Shown here: in pieces, positions 22,701 through 34,439 of the stretch
Layout of the letters: each line of letters begins with the position of its first letter
Numbering within the stretch: position 1 is the first letter of the stretch
Assembly: GCA_025024175.1 (NCBI GenBank)
Contig: QCXZ01000138.1
Coordinates: 44,983,092 to 45,047,091, forward strand
DNA: 64,000 nucleotides
Direction of reading: 5' to 3'
From: Rhyzopertha dominica
Taxonomy: Eukaryota > Arthropoda > Insecta > Coleoptera > Bostrichidae
Made by a program: the position numbers and the translations under genes
Notes under the pieces: generated by a model
What the model saw: only the letters and a program-made list of their open reading frames with translations
Databases searched by the model: none
What the model was told of the DNA's origin: nothing

Positions 22701-23031
22701 TGAATTAGCTAAAACATTATTTTCAAACATATCGATATGCTTTATTGTTGAATTTTCAGAATTTAGGTAACGAAAAGTGGAAGATGTTTGCTAACCATTA
22801 ATATTTTTTCCTTATTACTTAAATTATTTTTTTAAATTTTGCTCACTGATTTCGATAAATATTATTTTATTTATATTCCAGACTTTCAGGACTATCATAA
22901 TAGTAAATAGTTACAAATAGCTTAAACAGTAGCCATTTTGTGCATAATAGTACAGTGCACATGGTGTGTAAGTATATAATACATAATGTACATATTATCT
23001 TGGTTAATATTTGTTTTGCAAGAAAACAGTA

Positions 23032-23535
23032 TTAGGCTTTTTAAGATTACGTCATCCAATATGGCGTCCAGGGGCCAAAAAGCGCACGCATGGGACGCGC
23101 CTGCGAAACCCTGGTAACGGACGTGTGGCTGATAGAGTTGGGTAGTTCATGACCAAGTCGTTCAAATTGAATGACTCATGCCTTGATTCGTTTGATTCGG
23201 CTCACAGCTAATGAATCACCTTCGTTCGTGCGTCGGTCATGGTTGACGGTTGCCTGACTGGCTACTGTTAAGGGACACATATTGCACCTGTTAGCTGTCT
23301 TTAAGCATGACTAACAACTCAGTAACTCGTTCTCAGTAATGATTCTTGAACGACTTGAATGATCCGAATCTACGCGATTGATTGAATGATTTGAATTGAA
23401 TCGAATGTCCCAGCTCTAGTGACTGACGTTGGCATTGAGTAATGGGGTTTGTATGACAGCGCGCTAGAAGCTGCATCGTTTTGACATGTGCCCCCTGGCA
23501 GTCGCTCCGAAAGTCACGTGTTCTAAAAAGCCTAA
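23032..23535. mobile_element. MITE-4, interrupted by a hAT MITE
   Basis: The left end TTAGGCTTTTTAAGATTACG and the right end, closing GTGTTCTAAAAAGCCTAA, are inverted copies. Inner blocks also match in inverted order (TCCAGGGGCCAAAA against ATGTGCCCCCTGGCA). Without the insert at 23133-23418 the element would be about 210 bp. It is non-coding. Confidence 0.65.
23133..23418. mobile_element. hAT-type MITE (286 bp)
   Basis: The ends TAGAGTTGGG and CCCAGCTCTA are hAT-like terminal repeats. They are flanked by an 8-bp direct repeat, GTGGCTGA (23125-23132) and GTGACTGA (23419-23426), matching at 7 of 8 positions as expected of hAT target-site duplications. The interior is full of TCATTCAA/TTGAATGA-type short motifs on both strands, probably subterminal transposase sites. 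It has no ORF and lies inside MITE-4, so it is the younger insertion. Confidence 0.8.
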
Positions 23536-25496
23536 TTCATCAAAACATGTCAAATTTTGTAACCTATAAAACGATGTAAAGGTATTTGAAAATAACAGAA
23601 TTTGGCGTAATCTTTATATAGTGTATCTTGCTTACATGGTGCAAAAATATAAAAGCTATTTGCAAAATCTTATTCGGTAAAAAAGTCCTATATCTTATTT
23701 ATTACAACAGTTAAGCTTTTTGAAATTTACCCTTGAACGGTAAAAAACAAATAAAACATCTGGAAGGTGTAATAAAAATATACGTGCTTCTTTTGCTGAA
23801 ATAAAAGAAAAATAGAACATTGAAAGTCAATTACAATAATTGTTCAGTGTTGACAGAAGAAACCTTTAACGAATTTACACCTTCTTCTGGGCCATTTTTC
23901 TGTGTGTTGGTGTACTATAAATTATTGGTTCTGAACTTATTAGAAGAATAATAAAAATGCCATTATCGTTTCTTCTCGACTGCTCTTTATAGAGTTCTGC
24001 TCCCTTTGCATCTTAAAATCTTATTGCACGCTTTTTGGGCGTTTTCTGTCCATTGTCCTACAGATATAGGTAGCGATAACATAATTTCCATCCAGTATTT
24101 AAAAAGCTTACGTTTAGTTGGTGGCATATTACAAATATTTCAAACAAAATATCTGGCAGTATCATATGCACAAACGTAGAGGGCATTTTTCTATATCAAC
24201 ATGAAAACGACAAATCTAAATCTATTTTTGTAACAGTCTTTCAGAAATCTGACAAAAATTGATTAAACCGCTTTTTTTGTAATATTTAGAAATAATTTTC
24301 TTTATTTTTTCCCATGGGCTTGGTATTTTTTTATGGGAAGTTTATACCAAATGTAATAAACACTTATGCAATAGATTGTGGACATGCAACACTTCCAATC
24401 CAAATTTCAGATTTTCAGTGTTTGTATAATACAAATAATTTGGCAATTTTATTAAATTGATTTGATTTTTTTACTCCATATAGAACATATTTACCTTGAT
24501 TTTGTTGCTGTGGGAGTATTGCAAACAATGCCGTTAAGCATTAAAAGTAAATCAATTTGTAAACCAATTTAATCTGTTTTGAATGAACAGGGCCTTTTTA
24601 TTTGATTTTGGACACTAATCTTCACTATAGTCACTCTAAAAACAATTTAGACCGTTTAGGTTCGTTTGCATCATTGCTTTTCAAATCAGAATACCTTCGC
24701 GGGCTTTATAGCGATCTAACATGGCAGTTCCGAGAACAAATGAAAACAAGAAACCTTAGGCAACTGCAAGAACGTGGGTCTGGTTGCCCAATTCGCCGGC
24801 GTTGGTATCTCCACATCATAATGTTATAATAACGAAAACTTGCAATCCCCGGTATAAAAAGCAGGTTTAACGAAGACGTTCTTAATAAAAACAGCAAAAT
24901 GCTGCAAAATTTCTAGAAATACAAGTTAGGAATCAGTAACACATATTTTGAACACAATACACAACACAAATGTACTTGGCAGAATACAAGCAGCCAAATA
25001 TATATTGTCAATTTTATTATTTAAAAATACCATAATAACAAAATGGAAGTAGTCAAAATCAACAAATGAAAATTGGAACTGAAATGAGATCTGCACCAAA
25101 TCCCTGTGAAGGGAAAGGGCATGTGTCACACTCTGGGGAGTAATAACAAATGTAAAATGAAAACGGCAAATGGAATGGCAAATCGAAGAAGAAAAAGAAA
25201 AAGCAGTATAAAGGTCCTTGTTAAGAGGATACGATGTTCTGGAAGTAAAGTTATACATTATTAAAGACTTTAAATAGAGTGTTTTGATAATATGTTTTGG
25301 GAAACCATTGTTAAAGTAAATCTTCTAAATAATACCTAACTCCCTCTCAACGTCTTCGTGAGGTAGGGGGGTGTGGAAAAGCCTATAAAAGAATGGATTA
25401 TAGGCAGTTATTTTCTGGTTTAAAGGATGAAAGAAATGGGGATGATGTAGATCTGTTGATCTTTAAGCATAAAAATTTCGTAATTCTGGTTTGAAG
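23536..25496. other. AT-rich stretch, no supported feature
   Basis: About 2 kb without recognisable coding or repeat structure. The ORFs at 24602-24829 and 24926-25258 have no known motif. A low-complexity AGAAGAAAAAGAAAAAG run sits near 25186. Confidence 0.4.
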
Positions 25497-25514
25497 GCTT
25501 CCGTGGTTGTTGTC

Positions 25515-25660
25515 GATGACATGTTGTTTTCCGTGCTGGTTCCCACGTTGGTTATTAGACCTTGACGTTTCGACAATCATGTCGGTGTCTTCGACATGAT
25601 TGTCGAAACGTCAGGTCTAATGACCAACGTGGGAACCAGTCCGGAAAACAACATGTCATC
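25515..25660. repeat. Penelope-type near-perfect hairpin (~70-bp arms)
   Basis: The left arm GATGACATGTTGTTTTCCG ... CCCACGTTGGTTATTAGACC ... ATCATGTCG is followed after a few bases by its inverse, ending GGAAAACAACATGTCATC. The arms carry GACGTTTCGACAATCATGTC and its complement ATTGTCGAAACGTCAGG. GAAACGTC preceded by a small hairpin (GACA-TGAT-TGTC) is the pattern seen in the other Penelope arms. A full CTGANGA box is not present: only GAAGA remains, on the minus strand. It abuts the RT fragment that follows. Confidence 0.75.
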
Positions 25661-26340
25661 AATTTCCTAATTCGTGTGTAAACTCTATGTTACATACCTA
25701 TATGAAATTAATGGACTAAGGGCGTTTGTAAGATCATTAATTGAGCCTCGAAAAAGGGCCAGGACATCATCTACATGACGACATCAAAAAATTATAAAGA
25801 GTGGAAAAAGTTTGAGTGCGCATAATCCTGGTTTCAATTTTATTTATGAACAATTCGATTAGCAAAGAACTCAAAGACAAGCCCATGACTAAGCCAGATT
25901 TCTGAGTAAAAAATTCATTATTGATAGCAAAGCTAAAGTTAAGAACTTTCTTTCAGTATATTTAAACAACTTTCTGGAGCAATAGAGAGGAACAAATTAG
26001 AGACGACAAAAGAAATAAAAAATAATCAGGTGATATTTTGAAACCTACAGTCTATTGATCAAGTCAGTAATAGGAACTGTTAGAAACACGATAACAATCA
26101 TTTTGTTTATGAACTTTGAGGAGACCATATAATTTTGGGGTTGCTGAATTCATAAAAGAAGTTGAAGGAGATGGTCGTTTTTAGTACACACTCCTATAGT
26201 GATCACTATGTTTTTCGTTAATTATTAGCCTTAGTGCTCCTCGGTCCGGATTTAAAAACAGTTTCTATAAATCATTGCAATATCACCGGAGAATTACACA
26301 AACCAAAAGGAACCGTTAATAAATAAGAAGGAAATCTTAT
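25661..26340 (-). pseudogene. Penelope-like element reverse transcriptase fragment
   Basis: Minus-strand readings show Penelope RT landmarks in the right order. KLYGLLKVHK (26104-26138) corresponds to the P-x-YGLPKIHK block. INNEFFTQKSGLVMGLSLSS corresponds to the G-LAMGSPLSP block. HVDDVLALF (25766-25777) is the catalytic YVDD box, with Tyr changed to His. The frame changes at least twice and stops occur. After RGSINDLTNALSPLIS the RT breaks off against the hairpin, so the thumb and GIY-YIG domain are missing. Penelope-like elements copy RNA into DNA with this enzyme. This copy is inactive. Confidence 0.75.
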
Positions 26341-26469
26341 CCACTAGTGACTTTCACATAAAAGATCAAAGAGACTGTTTTTGTATTTTGCAGATGGTTC
26401 ATTTAATCTTTGATTAACGGCAACTGGTATAATTTTAACTGTTGTAGTGTTTTATTTATTAAGAAAATT

Positions 26470-26990
26470 TAACCTTCATCGTGGTCTCTCCTAAACAGAT
26501 ATAAACAAAGTCTGTGCGTCCAAAAACGTGAGCGCTGGTAGTCGATCATCCCGCCAATCCAAAGAACCCCCTTTGTCAACGGATAATCAAGAGCCCTTTG
26601 GCCTGCGACCCGCATACCATCGCTCTCTGTATCTAATTTCCCCGCTGACCGCACACGGACAGCGGCATTTAAAATTCATTGAATTTTTCTCGGCCGTCCC
26701 AATTTTTCGAACGGGGCCGCAGCAACAGGTGAGAGAGCTCGGCGTCGACGTAACACCCGCAACCCCGAACTTTTTATTCCAAGGGGGTGAAAGAGACTCG
26801 GAACTACGGAAAAGAAAAATTGGAAGACTTGTCGGAACAGAGTGCATAGGCCATGAAAAAGCCGGGCCGCGAGCTAAGTGAGCCGTCATGATGACGTGGC
26901 GGGACCGACGCTCCTTATACATGCAAATGTACAGCGGTTTTTACGTTGCGGGGGCTGAAGGGAGTGACGTGTTTAGCTGAAAGATTTCTC
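26470..26990. other. CpG-rich unique patch
   Basis: GC/CpG-dense, with GAGAGAGCTCGGCGTCGACG and GACGTGGCGGGACCGACGC. ORFs exist on both strands (26528-26881 plus, 117 codons; 26587-26922 minus, 111 codons), but their overlap and composition suggest neither is real. It is a candidate cis-regulatory element. Confidence 0.3.
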
Positions 26991-28295
26991 AGTTTGATGT
27001 TTGGTGGGGCAAAAACAAAATGATGCTATATACTAAATAATTAAAATTCGCTATCAAATAACTTGCATTTTAATCTCAAATAGTGCAACTAAAAATATTG
27101 GTCATAAAGTTTGCATTAATTGATATACGAATACCACTGATATAAATTTTTGGTTCATTGCCATTGTCTGACAAATTTAGCTATGGGTCTAGAAACTTTT
27201 CTTTTGGTCTCTACTGGCTTCTCAATATCAATAAATTCTGAAGCTAGAGTTAATGACTTACAATTTCAAGAATCCCATCAAGAATGAACTAACCATTTAA
27301 TTAGATGAAATACGTTCATGAAACGAATGTCATAAAATAAAGGAACTAAATAGTTAAAAGTATAGGTATGAATTAAAATCAAACAGCTAATATTCATTAC
27401 TAAATCAGCATTTCGCTAGAAAAACTACCATTGTTGTGTAGTTCGTTCCCGTTTAAAGTACAATGTACAAACAAGTTAACTTGGTTTTGTTACCTAGTTA
27501 TGAAATTATTAACGTATCGCAGAAATTAACAATAACAATAATTTTCAAAAGCAGAATCCAATATAATATTAAAAGCAATTCCTTGAATTAAAATTGTTTG
27601 TATTAGCGATTCATTTTGAATTATACTTAAATACATATTTGAGCAGAAAACGTCGCTCTAATATTTAATCAAAGAAAGCATAAAGTATCACCAAAATATA
27701 CTATCTTGTTTAATACAGAATATAACTAGTGTTTCTAAAGAAATATTAGAATTAACATTATTGTTGTAAAAGTCAGGTTTTTTAATATTTCAGCGTCTGT
27801 AGATTTACAGATAGTAATATAAAATTATACAAAGAATTTCCTATCTCCAAACCAGCACTTAAATTATAAGTATTAATTTGATTCGGAATGTTTTTGAGTT
27901 TGGTGAATTTTTGCGATAGTTACCTATATTTCTGTTTTTATATGTCCCGTACCGAAAAATATAATTTAAGTAAATGTTGAGTTCAACAGATTGTTTAGTT
28001 TCAGGCATAATTTTCTTTAAAATAAACTTGTTACTTCATTTAACCGTCGTAGAATTTATCAGATTGTTAAATTAAAACGATTGTTTGATATAAGAGAATC
28101 TTGCTACAAAATCTATGTTATATACATTTCTAAATTTTTACGATTGTTGATTTTTTTAAATAGCTATTTTCTACGATACTCAATTTCTGTTATATTTTAT
28201 TTCTACGATACATTATTTATGCTAGCTTTATTTATCCGATACATTCATTTTCAAACAATCCTACAAATTGTGGCGCTACATATTGGAACTATTTG
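26991..28295. other. Very AT-rich stretch, no feature
   Basis: No recognisable coding, repeat or inverted structure. The 73-codon ORF at 28081-28302 is hydrophobic AT-rich noise. Confidence 0.4.
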
Positions 28296-28523
28296 CTCTT
28301 AAACAAGATTGGACTACGATGGCGCTCGTGGGCGAGAGTGTACGTGGAGGGTTGCCAATGCGAATACTATTGCAACAGAAATGTAATTACTTTTCAAGCC
28401 GTTCTGTTACCCCATTACCTGTAACATTTTCAAAAACTTCATTACTTTGGCACTGGCAACCCTCCACGAACCACTACAATTTCTCGCCATCTAGCGCCAT
28501 CGCAACCTAACCTTGTCTAAGAG
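28296..28523. mobile_element. MITE-5, foldback copy (~228 bp)
   Basis: The left arm CTCTTAAACAAGATTGGACT ... GATGGCGCTCGTGGGCGAGA ... GTGGAGGGTTGCCAATG is the inverse of the right arm CACTGGCAACCCTCCACGAA ... TTCTCGCCATCTAGCGCCAT ... ACCTTGTCTAAGAG. The arms are about 70 bp with mismatches, the central spacer is ~80 bp, and there is no ORF of its own. Target-site duplication is unclear. It is a single copy in this window. Confidence 0.75.
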
Positions 28524-29819
28524 TAAAAGCAGTAAATCATTTGATAGGGTTTTAGCAGTGAATTTGTATCTGCTTTTCAATTTTATCTGTATGAATAAAA
28601 ATTGATCTATGGTTGTATTCGTACCTAGCCAAATGTAAAAAACATCGTTTACATATCTTGTTCAAAAAGGGAGTCGAGTGGAGATCCAATTGGTAAACTA
28701 CCCTTTTGTGTACGTATAGTCTTGATGGTTGTTAAGAAAGAAATATTAATTTTCGGACACTCACCGGACGTGGATTGCATTTTATTATTACAAATCGTAA
28801 AGAAGAGTACTTCTTTTCCTTATAGCAACCATTTAACCATTTAAGCCGATTTAGTCGGTTGTTGGCGCTTTAAATATATCTGTATCTTTCCATACTTTGA
28901 GATATATCGACGTTTTCTTTCACTTTCAAACGTAGGTACTCATGGAATATGTTGACCACAGCGTGGAGGATTTGTCTTTTAGTCTATAATCAAATATTAA
29001 GATAAAACTTGAGTTTATAAATGCATTTAGAAAAACTAACCCTTTCATGAAAAAAGCAAACATAACTTCCTTGTCTATCTCCTTGACAGTCTTTGAAGCC
29101 CTCCAGAAATTGAAAATTGTGTAGGTCTTCACATATTTACTGCTTTATTTTACTGATGTACAGTAATCCAGTTAATGATGACATCATATACATTGACGGT
29201 ACTGCGATAACTTATCGATGAATGCTAGGCTAGCAACAGTGATTTTTAAATAACTTCTTGTAAAATATAATTTATTTGTGTCAGAAGAATTTTTATGAAT
29301 TATCCTTAAGGGAAAGTAAGTTTTTCTTTACTTATAGTATTCGGTTAATAATGTAGTCAACCTTCTTTTTGCTTGATCATTTAAGTTTGCCGATATGATA
29401 TGCTATTAAAAGAGATCTTTAATTTCATTGATTGGTATGGATTAAATAAACTTTAGATATCAAAGGCACATAGTACTGCATTACTCTGGGGTGTAATGTT
29501 TTATATTTATTTTAACTAGATGATTTTACTCAGCATATACATATCTTAAAACATACCGAGAGTTCTATTATTACTTGAAAATACCTATATTTTGTTTACA
29601 TACGTAAATTCAGCAGAAATCAGAGATACTATAAGTTATACTACCTTTTTTTAATTCGCAGGCATGCAAACATAATTACACAAACATCATCTTTATATGC
29701 TCTCTTCATTTAAACCTTATTGAAATTGATTAATTATCGTATATTTTATTAGCAACAGGATGGAAGTTACTTTAGATAAGCGTTACAATGTACATCAGAA
29801 AAACTAGGAACTGCTTTCA
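28524..29819. other. No supported feature
   Basis: AT-rich, no known motif. A cluster of TAATTA-type words is present but not informative. Confidence 0.35.
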
Positions 29820-30253
29820 GCGTCCATAGTGTCAGACAATTATGTTTTCGAATAAAACGCTGTCACTATTAAACACTGACAAAAAAAAATTGTTAACGTT
29901 CCTATTACACCTGTAGTCTTGTCAAAGAAGGACTCCAAAAATTGTCTGACACAAGTTGAAACAATATCTTGAAAGTAAATGAGCAACCCACCAAGAAAGC
30001 GAGTATTACAAAATGGTCTTCCAAATATCATCTAACTCATAAGTTATCAGTAGTTCTAGAAATTTGTATAGCTTCTTTCATTAGAGGTTTGTAATAAGTG
30101 TAAAAGTTTTTTTTTTGTCGAAGTTTATCATGTGTTTGATTAAATACAAGTATTCAGCTACGAAAGTCTATGATGTAGCCTAGTAGCACGTAATATGTGT
30201 TCTTTCAAATGCGTCCCTATTTTTCTTTTAGTCTGACCTAATAAGAGAAGCTA
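29820..30253 (-). pseudogene. Penelope-like GIY-YIG fragment plus 3' arm, split by a transposon
   Basis: On the minus strand, 30253 down to 30035 aligns block by block with the 3' half of the endonuclease ORF at 34585-35289: the KRK/EHI region, the SVAEHSYLTKHMIDF region and the EAIEI region are recognisable at nucleotide level. Stops and small deletions have destroyed the frame. It runs straight into an arm (30030-29820) containing TTGTCTGACACAAGTT and the CCTATTACACCTGTAGTCTT block. The upstream part of this element is displaced to 32544-32720 by the 2.3-kb transposon between them. Confidence 0.75.
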
Positions 30254-32543
30254 TACAGGGTGATTTTTGAAAACTTCTTACCTTAAATAACTTTAAATAT
30301 AGCAAAAATTTAAAAATTTGCAAAAACAGGTAAACTTTTGTTTGCAGGGGGACAACTTTTGAGATAAGTTTTTAATGGATAGCGCTTACTCTCTGAGCAG
30401 GGTAGACACCCCTTTAAAAATTTTAAATGGAACTATCCATCTTGTGATACATCATTTGAAAGCTTATTTCACAAAGAGTCTGGCAATGTAATTAGTTTTA
30501 CCACGTTTAACTTATTGACGGGGTAATAGATTAATAGTGCCTACGAAACAGGTTGCTTATTAAATTGAATATTTTGGACTCTTTTCAACAAAATGTATTT
30601 TATTTTAGAGCGGAAATAAAATTTGTCCTTACGAGAACCCAAAATTTAAACAAACAACTTGTAAAAATATGACACTTAAAAAAACTCCCAGAATACTGAA
30701 AATTTTCTTTTAACATTATTATTAACATTAAAGTATTTATCATGTAATTTTTTAGAAAGTCCATGTCCACGAAAAAGAAAAATTATTTATTTGTAACTCC
30801 AAAAACAGTGTAAACAAAACCATAGAAATTCAAACCTTACAATAGATTCTCAAAATGTGCACCACCTCTTTCCATACAATAATACAGACGGTTCTCGAAC
30901 TCCTGCTGCACTTTTCGGAAAGTTTCAGGTGGAATCCTCCTGCACTCGTTAATAATTCTTTCTCGCAGATCGTCCAGGCGAGTAGGTTGTGTTTTGTAAA
31001 CCACAGATTTTAAATGACCCCATAGAAAGAAATCTAAAGCATTCAAATCGGGTGATCGTGGCGGGCATTCAATTGTTCCACGCCTACCAATCCAGTGAAG
31101 AGGAAATCTATGATTTAACCAATTTCGCACATTAATGGCGTAATGCGGTGGGGCTCCATCATGTTGGTAAAACAATTCGTATTCATCCAACATTGGATTT
31201 CCTTCAGGGTCACGTTGGTTTTCTAATTGCTCTGTGATTAAAGGATCAATAACGTTATCAAGTAATTCTAAATACATTCCCCCCATTTAGCGTCCCATCA
31301 ATGAAAATTGGACCTACAATTGCGTTGCCAAGTATTCCAGCCCAGACGTTCAGCTTCTGAGGAACTTGTGTATGACCTTCTCGAAAATATAAGGATTTTC
31401 GTCACCTGACGTTATGTTTATTTACAGAGCCGTTCAAAAAAAATGTGCATTCATCACTGAAGCAGATATTTTTTATTAGAATTGGATTTACTACAATCTT
31501 TTCTGTCATAATTTCGCAAAATTGCAGTCTTCTATCGAAGTCATCTTCGCCGAGTTCCTGGAGAGTTTTCATCTTATAGGGATGGAATTTGTGCAGTTTT
31601 GTAACTTTCATTACAGATGAATAAGAAAGTCCAGTGGCTGTAGAAATGTTACGCAAAGAGCTAGCTGGATCCAATGCAAAATGACCAAGTACTTCAAGTT
31701 GGCCCATTTAATCAACGACTCTATTCCCTGCCCTTTTTTTGTTTACTACAGATCCAGCGTCTTGAAATTTCTGCACGAGATCGAGAATGTACCTAGCGTC
31801 AACATTTTTATCGGGGTGCCGTTCGTTAAACACCCTTGCTGACGCACGAGCACAGCTATGCTCAGCACCGTAAATAAAAATTATTTCTACCCTTTCGGCA
31901 GTTGAATAAACGATTATCACTTGCACTCTCACTTTAAAATTTCACGCGATTTATAAAAAAGAATGTGAACAAAAAGATGGTCGTGCCAAAGAAGTAGCCA
32001 AAAAGTTGAAACAAAAAATTGGAAACACAAAGTAGATAATTATTTAGCCAATTCAGTATAAACTGTCGAGTTGCAATATCAAGTAATGTCGAAAGAAAAT
32101 TTTAAGTATTTTTGGCATTTTGCTTAGGTGTAACAATTATTTTTTAACAAGTTTTTTAGGCTTAAGTCAGGACAATTTTTATTGTACCTGCAAGACAATA
32201 AATTTTGTTAAAAAAAGTCCAAAATATTCCATTTTATAAGCCACTTGCTACAATGCACTTTTTGACCCACTACCCCGTCAATGGGTAAAAAATAGTAAAA
32301 CTAATTACATGGCAAGACTCCTTGTGTAATAAGCTTTTAAATGATGTATCGTAAGATGGGTAGTTTCATTTAAAATTTTTGAAGGGGTGTCTACCCTGCT
32401 CAAAGAGTAAGCGCTATCAATTAAAAACTTATCTCAAAAGTTGTCCCCCTGCAAACAAAAGTTTACCTGTTTTTGCAAAATTTTAAATTTTTCCTCTATT
32501 TAAAGTTATTTAAGGTGTGAAGTTTTCAAAAAATCACCCTGTA
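30254..32543 (-). mobile_element. IS630/mariner-like transposon with very long TIRs (2.29 kb)
   Basis: It runs from TACAGGGTGATTTTTGAAAA to TTTTCAAAAAATCACCCTGTA. The terminal inverted repeats stay alignable for about 215 bp at high similarity and more loosely to ~420 bp per side (30254-30680 against 32125-32543), which is far longer than the ~30 bp of classical mariners. Shared landmarks include CAGGTAAACTTTTGTTTGCA, GGGTAGACACCCCTT and ATTTTGGACT. It is inserted in a Penelope-like element, whose two parts flank it. Confidence 0.85.
30837..31932 (-). pseudogene. IS630/mariner-like transposase, broken
   Basis: On the minus strand from 31932: an N-terminal helix-turn-helix with ARVFNERHPDKN and VQKFQDAGSV; a second one with ISTATGLSYSSVMKV; the first Asp block NICFSDECTFF; the second in YQHDGAPPHY; the third in PPRSPDLNALDFFLWGHLK. 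By my count 36 residues lie between the second and third Asp, so this is a DDxD enzyme with wider spacing than classical DD34D mariners. Damage: an in-frame TAA just before MGQLEV (31708), a frame change with stop after KHNVR (31402), and another at a G run near 31286. The C-terminal 149 codons are intact. It is inactive. Confidence 0.88.
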
Positions 32544-32720
32544 TATCTAGTAGGTAGATCCTTGATCGGTTTATTTTTTCAGGGTTTTCACGTTATTTTT
32601 GCGACGTTCGCTTCCTTGATGATTTGTTTATTTACTTTAAACATTTTGTTTATTATGTTATTGGAGGTTCCCTTCATTGACAGGAGAAATCGAAACGTCA
32701 AATCAATATTTTTTGTCGGT
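32544..32720 (-). repeat. Displaced Penelope arm (other half of the 29.8-kb copy)
   Basis: ATCTAGTAGGTAG, then TTGATGATTTGTTTATTTAC and GAAATCGAAACGTCAAATC, matches the arm at 35330-35525. With 29820-30253 it rebuilds the order of a minus-strand Penelope-like copy cut by the transposon. The hammerhead-like stem II has been lost here: only GAAACGTC remains. Confidence 0.65.
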
Positions 32721-32879
32721 GTTTAATAGTTACATAAAACAATTATCCCAACTAAGAACTATTTTTCACAGTGATACTATCCTTTCTCAAAATAAACAGA
32801 GGAACCATCATGAATGGTTTACATATGTACTAATAATACAGCCAACTGTAGTTACCAGACTACACATGCAATAATACTA
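32721..32879. other. No feature seen
   Basis: Short AT-rich linker. The ORFs crossing it belong to the flanking repeat. Confidence 0.3.
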
Positions 32880-33560
32880 ACATGTAGCAATGCCGCAATT
32901 TTGAACACGTACAGTGGAATCTGCTCCCGCCCTGCAATAGCAGTAACTCCAAATTAATTAGTATAGGAAAGCATCCCCAATAACAATAAAAATGCACGAA
33001 GCCACCCGCTTGATATTAGAACACACAGCGCCGTAGCAATAATAATCATTAATATTTTTGCAAAGAGCACCAGCACTGGGCGAAAATTATCCCTTTCATT
33101 AAGTACATCCGCGATAAATACGACCTAATAAGACCTTACAGCCCTCACACGGAATCCTGTCCAGAAAAAAACCTCTGCGCGTGGTCGATTTTACCCAACT
33201 AAGCACGAGGGAGGGAGACGCTATGCTACAGTTGACGTGCAGCTAAAGCGCGGTATGGCTTTTCAGTAATTACACAGGCAGATTTTCAAATTGGAAGTCA
33301 TGTTATGGTCTGCGTCCGGCTACCCGGTTTATACCCATTAACGGAATGCGCTCAGTTGCGGTCAATTTTTGTCGTCTGCCGCTTCAATTCTAACATTTGA
33401 CATTGTATAATTAACACCCTCGTTTACACGGCTTCTTTTCGTTCCGCGTTAATTGGCATCGTTCTAATCCCGCTCGCAATTATCTGAAGTTCAGTTATTG
33501 CTGCAAAGCTCGTGTTCGTACGTATCTGTTGCTAGCGAAATGTAATCGCATAATATGCTG
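32880..33560. other. CpG-rich unique patch, enhancer-like
   Basis: A long GC-richer stretch without a useful ORF. It has CpG clusters (CTGCGCGTGGTCGATTTTAC, GTCTGCGTCCGGCTACCCGG) mixed with homeodomain-type words (AATTAATTAGT, GTAATTAC, GTATAATTAAC, GTTAATTGG). The mix resembles insect developmental enhancers, but conservation is untested. Confidence 0.3.
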
Positions 33561-34439
33561 GTACGTTTCGTTAGCTAATGTATTGCTGCTTGACAAATCT
33601 ATGTTATAAAGACATCTACTTCGTTATCAAACGCATCCAACCTGCAGGATCTTTTTTCGAAGATTAAATTAAATTAAATGGGAAATCATTTGCCGTTTTA
33701 TCCGGCTCAACTCAATACATGATTTGGAGTTTTTAAATAGGTCATGCCTTACTAGATATTTTGAAAGGGAAAACTAACTATTGCTCAAAACCCTTTGTCT
33801 CGATTATTAACAACTTTACAGAAGAATTAGAATATCTTGCACGTTAAATCCNAATATAAGAAGTTTCATCCATGGGAACATCTTCTCCTTCACTTAAATC
33901 TTTATTATTATTTTCAATATGTTCATTATTCTCAATGACTCTTTTATAATAAGACAGTCGGAACCAAAGTGTTTTTTAAGGTTATCTTCACCATCAGATC
34001 CATATTTTTGAGGCGGTGGTAAACTGCTGGTAAATGCGTCTTACATGCCGCTTGGTTTTGGAAGTGCCTTCACATATTGTGAAATTGTATGTATATAGCT
34101 GTCTGCTATACTAAGCGGTCTGATCCGGTACCTTCGGTATGACCATATTTTTTTGAGAGTCGTAGGATATAGTTCTTTCACTCCCCACTTCACTTCTTAA
34201 GACTTCAAAAAATGCCTTTACTCACATATTGTGCACTCTTTTCTCAGTAATGAATTTTTGTTTGTTAGTGTCACTCTTAACAAGTTGCAAACGTTGTGTT
34301 AATTTTGTGCACGGATAACATCTGTGGAAGATGATCCAAATCTGACGTCGTATTCTTCCACAAATATTTTGCGACAGAACACATATTTCCCCTTTTTCGT
34401 ACTCTCCTGTGCTCACGTCGTATTGTCGCCAGTCTTTTA
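33561..34439. other. No supported feature
   Basis: AT-rich with one N (33852). The minus ORF 34222-34581 extends into the Penelope arm: its first third mirrors the ORF at 35471-35674 because the arms are inverted, and the rest is unrecognised. Confidence 0.35.
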
